DNA of 12,800 nt from a bacterium. GTDB lineage: Bacteria; BMS3Abin14. The translations under genes and the position numbers were made by a program. The notes under the pieces were generated by a model that was not told where the DNA came from, searched no databases, and was given only the letters and a program-made list of their open reading frames with translations. The first letter of the stretch is position 1, and each line of letters starts with the position of its first letter. Where the stretch lies: NCBI GenBank assembly GCA_020352595.1, contig CP070682.1, forward strand, positions 1,729,500-1,742,299, written 5' to 3'. Shown here one piece after another: positions 10,931-12,800 of the stretch.

Positions 10931-12655
10931 ATGACCGCCCCACGCCCCTCAGAGATGCTCGCTCCCCGGGCCGGGCCCGGAGCCGGCAGAGTCCTGCAGA
11001 CGGCAGCCCTCCTGACCCTGCCCCTCGTCATCGTGGCCCTTCTGAGCTACCGGAGCCTCAACGTCGAGTACAAGCTCGTCGAGCAGACCCTCTTCAGGCA
11101 GGCCGATGCCCTGGCCCGGGGCATCGAGGCGGGGACCAGGACCGGCATAATGCACTTCAGGCTGGAGGAAAACCCCCTCCAGAGCCTTCTGGACGAGACC
11201 CTGGCGGAATCCGGGGCCCTGCTCATCGCCATCCTGGACGGCCAGGGCAGTCCCGTCTACATGGCCCAGGGGAGCCTGGACACGACGCTGCCGGACTCCG
11301 TGCCGGGCTCCTGGGACGGCAGTTCCCCCCTCGGTTTCTTCGTCATCGAGGACAGCCACTACGTCTACCTGAAGGGCATGGCCCTGCCCAGGGGGCGGAG
11401 GGGCGGGATGAGGAGGATGATGGGCCCGGCCCAGCTTCTCCCCGAGGGCGGCCGCATCGCCATCGTCCTCGACGCCCGGGACCCCCTGTCCCTGCGCTCC
11501 CAAAGGCTGCGCACCACCATCCTGCTGGCGCTCCTGCTGGCCTCAGCCTCCACGGGCTTCCTGGGCTGGGCCTTCTGGAGCATCCGTGCCAGGGAAGTCC
11601 AGGCGGCCCTTGAGAGGACGGAGACCTACACCAGCGAAGTGGTCAGCCGGATGCCGGCCGGTCTCGTCCTCACCGCCACGGGAGGGACGGTCCTCATGGC
11701 CAACCCGGCCGCCCAGGAGCTCCTTGGAGCCGGCTCGGGGGACATGCGGGGCCGGCACGTCGGCGCCCTCTTTCCCCAGTCCCTTCTTCCCCACGGGACG
11801 CTGGAAGGGGCTGCCGGCGGCTACCTGACCGAAGGGAAGGTGACCGTGGCCGACAGGGAGGCCACCATCAGCCTCTCCGTCACACCGGTCCTGGAGGAGG
11901 CCGGACAGCAGGCCGGCTGGCTCCTGCTCTTCCAGGACGTCACCGAGCAGCGGCTCCTCGCCGAGCGCCTGGGCCAGGCGGAGCGGCTGGCCGAGCTCGG
12001 GCGTCTCGCCTCCACCGTCGCCCACGAGATCCGGAACCCTTTGAGCTCCATCAGGGGACTCGCCCAGATCCTGGAGAGCAAGGTCTCCGGAGAACCGTCC
12101 TCCCTGACGGGGACCATGGTCCAGGAGGTCGACAGGCTCAACCGGGTGGTCAACGGCCTGCTGGACTACGCGCGTCCGGTGCAGGCCGATATCCGGGAGT
12201 GGGAGGTCCTGCCCGTGCTCGAGCACGTCCGGGCGCTCATGTCGGGTGACAGTTCGCCGAGGGGCATCTCCATCGTTCTGGACGGTCCCCCGCGGGATGT
12301 ATCGGCCCTTTTCGACAGGGACATGATCATCCAGGCCCTGATGAACCTGACCATGAACGCCATCGAAGCCTCACCGGACGGGGGCACCGTGACCATCGGA
12401 GCCCGGCCCAGGGAGGGGGGCATCCAGTTCACAGTGACCGACGAAGGGCCGGGCGTGGCTCCCGACGAGGTGGACGACCTCTTCGGACTCTTCACAACGG
12501 GCAAGGAAGGCGGGACGGGCCTCGGCCTGCCCATGGTGCGCAAGGTGGCGGATCTGCACGGAGGGAGCGCCTCCCTGGAGCGGGCCGGAGAAGAAGGCGG
12601 GACGAGGGCCACCCTCGACCTGCCCCGGAAAGAGGCCGGGGAGGCCGCGCGGTGA
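10931..12655 (+). CDS. Sensor histidine kinase, ZraS/NtrB-like, with PAS domain
   Basis: 574 aa from ATG 10931 (an in-frame TTG at 10895 is less likely and coincides with a -35-like TTGACA). Layout: membrane helix at about 21-40, periplasmic sensor (about 41-193), second helix (about 195-217), PAS domain (about 231-338), dimerisation/phosphoacceptor domain with H365 (STVAHEIRNPLSS), and ATPase domain with N-box (NLTMNAIEASPDGG, N472/N476), G1 (TDEGPGV, D504) and G2 (GGTGLGLPMV, 527-536). It would autophosphorylate on H365 and pass the phosphate to the response regulator whose GTG overlaps its stop. The sensor part resembles ZraS-type kinases. An Arg/Met-rich patch (GRRGGMRRMM, about 155-164) lies in the periplasmic part. 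The signal is unknown. Confidence 0.9.
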   Translation: MTAPRPSEMLAPRAGPGAGRVLQTAALLTLPLVIVALLSYRSLNVEYKLVEQTLFRQADALARGIEAGTRTGIMHFRLEENPLQSLLDETLAESGALLIAILDGQGSPVYMAQGSLDTTLPDSVPGSWDGSSPLGFFVIEDSHYVYLKGMALPRGRRGGMRRMMGPAQLLPEGGRIAIVLDARDPLSLRSQRLRTTILLALLLASASTGFLGWAFWSIRAREVQAALERTETYTSEVVSRMPAGLVLTATGGTVLMANPAAQELLGAGSGDMRGRHVGALFPQSLLPHGTLEGAAGGYLTEGKVTVADREATISLSVTPVLEEAGQQAGWLLLFQDVTEQRLLAERLGQAERLAELGRLASTVAHEIRNPLSSIRGLAQILESKVSGEPSSLTGTMVQEVDRLNRVVNGLLDYARPVQADIREWEVLPVLEHVRALMSGDSSPRGISIVLDGPPRDVSALFDRDMIIQALMNLTMNAIEASPDGGTVTIGARPREGGIQFTVTDEGPGVAPDEVDDLFGLFTTGKEGGTGLGLPMVRKVADLHGGSASLERAGEEGGTRATLDLPRKEAGEAAR

Positions 12656-12800
12656 AGCGGGGGCTCGAAGCCACCATCCTGGTGGTGGACGACGACGGCG
12701 CCCACCGTGCCATGCTGGGCCGGGCCCTCCAGGAACAGGGGTATGCCCTCGTCGAGGCCGCCTCCGGCGAGGAAGCTCTGGAGGTTGTCCGCAGCCGTCC
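12652..12800 (+). CDS. Response regulator, 5' end only
   Basis: GTG at 12652 overlaps the kinase TGA (GTGA) and has GGGGAGG upstream, so the two are translationally coupled. The 49 visible residues are the start of a receiver domain: strand ATILVVDDD with the acidic residues D13-D15, then a helix and the EAASGEEALEVV segment. The phosphorylated aspartate and any output domain lie beyond the window. A sigma-54-dependent NtrC-type activator is expected from pairing with a ZraS/NtrB-like kinase, but this is inference. Confidence 0.88.
   Translation, partial: MKRGLEATILVVDDDGAHRAMLGRALQEQGYALVEAASGEEALEVVRSR

Overview
The window is GC-rich (roughly 60-65% by eye), densely packed chromosomal DNA from a Gram-negative bacterium. 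There is no rRNA, tRNA, CRISPR array, transposase or phage gene. Several features point to an anaerobic deltaproteobacterial (Desulfuromonadota/Desulfobacterota-like) lineage: a CXXCH heme site fused to CopD-like and cytochrome-b5-like domains, a small PilZ protein of the type abundant in Geobacter and Myxococcus relatives, a ZraS/NtrB-like sensor kinase, and a secreted protein with a Lys/Gly tail. This assignment is inference from gene content, not a phylogenetic test.

Layout. 1-1151 (minus): a partial unknown gene running off the left edge, translationally coupled to an aldo/keto reductase. 1152-1641: a gene-free stretch with an intrinsic terminator on the minus strand. 1642-2749 (plus): a small secreted protein and an HD-domain phosphohydrolase whose upstream region carries a perfect Crp/Fnr-type palindrome. 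2774-3706 (minus): a c-heme/CopD/cytochrome-b5 membrane fusion, converging on the HD gene. 3707-4015: a palindrome-rich divergent control region. 4016-5811 (plus): a PilZ protein, then an outer-membrane barrel fused to a LytR_C-like domain and broken by one in-frame TAA. 5850-6986 (minus): an SGNH hydrolase and a YfcE-like metallophosphoesterase, probably one operon. 7088-7882 (plus): an orphan CheR-type methyltransferase with a good sigma-70 promoter, divergent from the phosphoesterase. 8075-10362 (minus): a secreted alpha/beta hydrolase and threonine synthase, with short-period repeats on both sides of the hydrolase. 10475-12800 (plus): a free-standing archaeal-type ThrRS editing domain, divergent from threonine synthase, followed by a sensor histidine kinase and the start of its response regulator.

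How it fits together. This is mostly ordinary accessory and housekeeping DNA, not one large system. The most notable points are: the ThrRS-editing-like protein back to back with threonine synthase, suggesting a link between threonine supply and tRNA-Thr quality control; the Fnr-like site placed at about -41 of a candidate promoter for the HD gene; the three-domain redox membrane protein; the barrel-LytR_C fusion with a nonsense codon; and the orphan terminator in the aldo/keto reductase leader.
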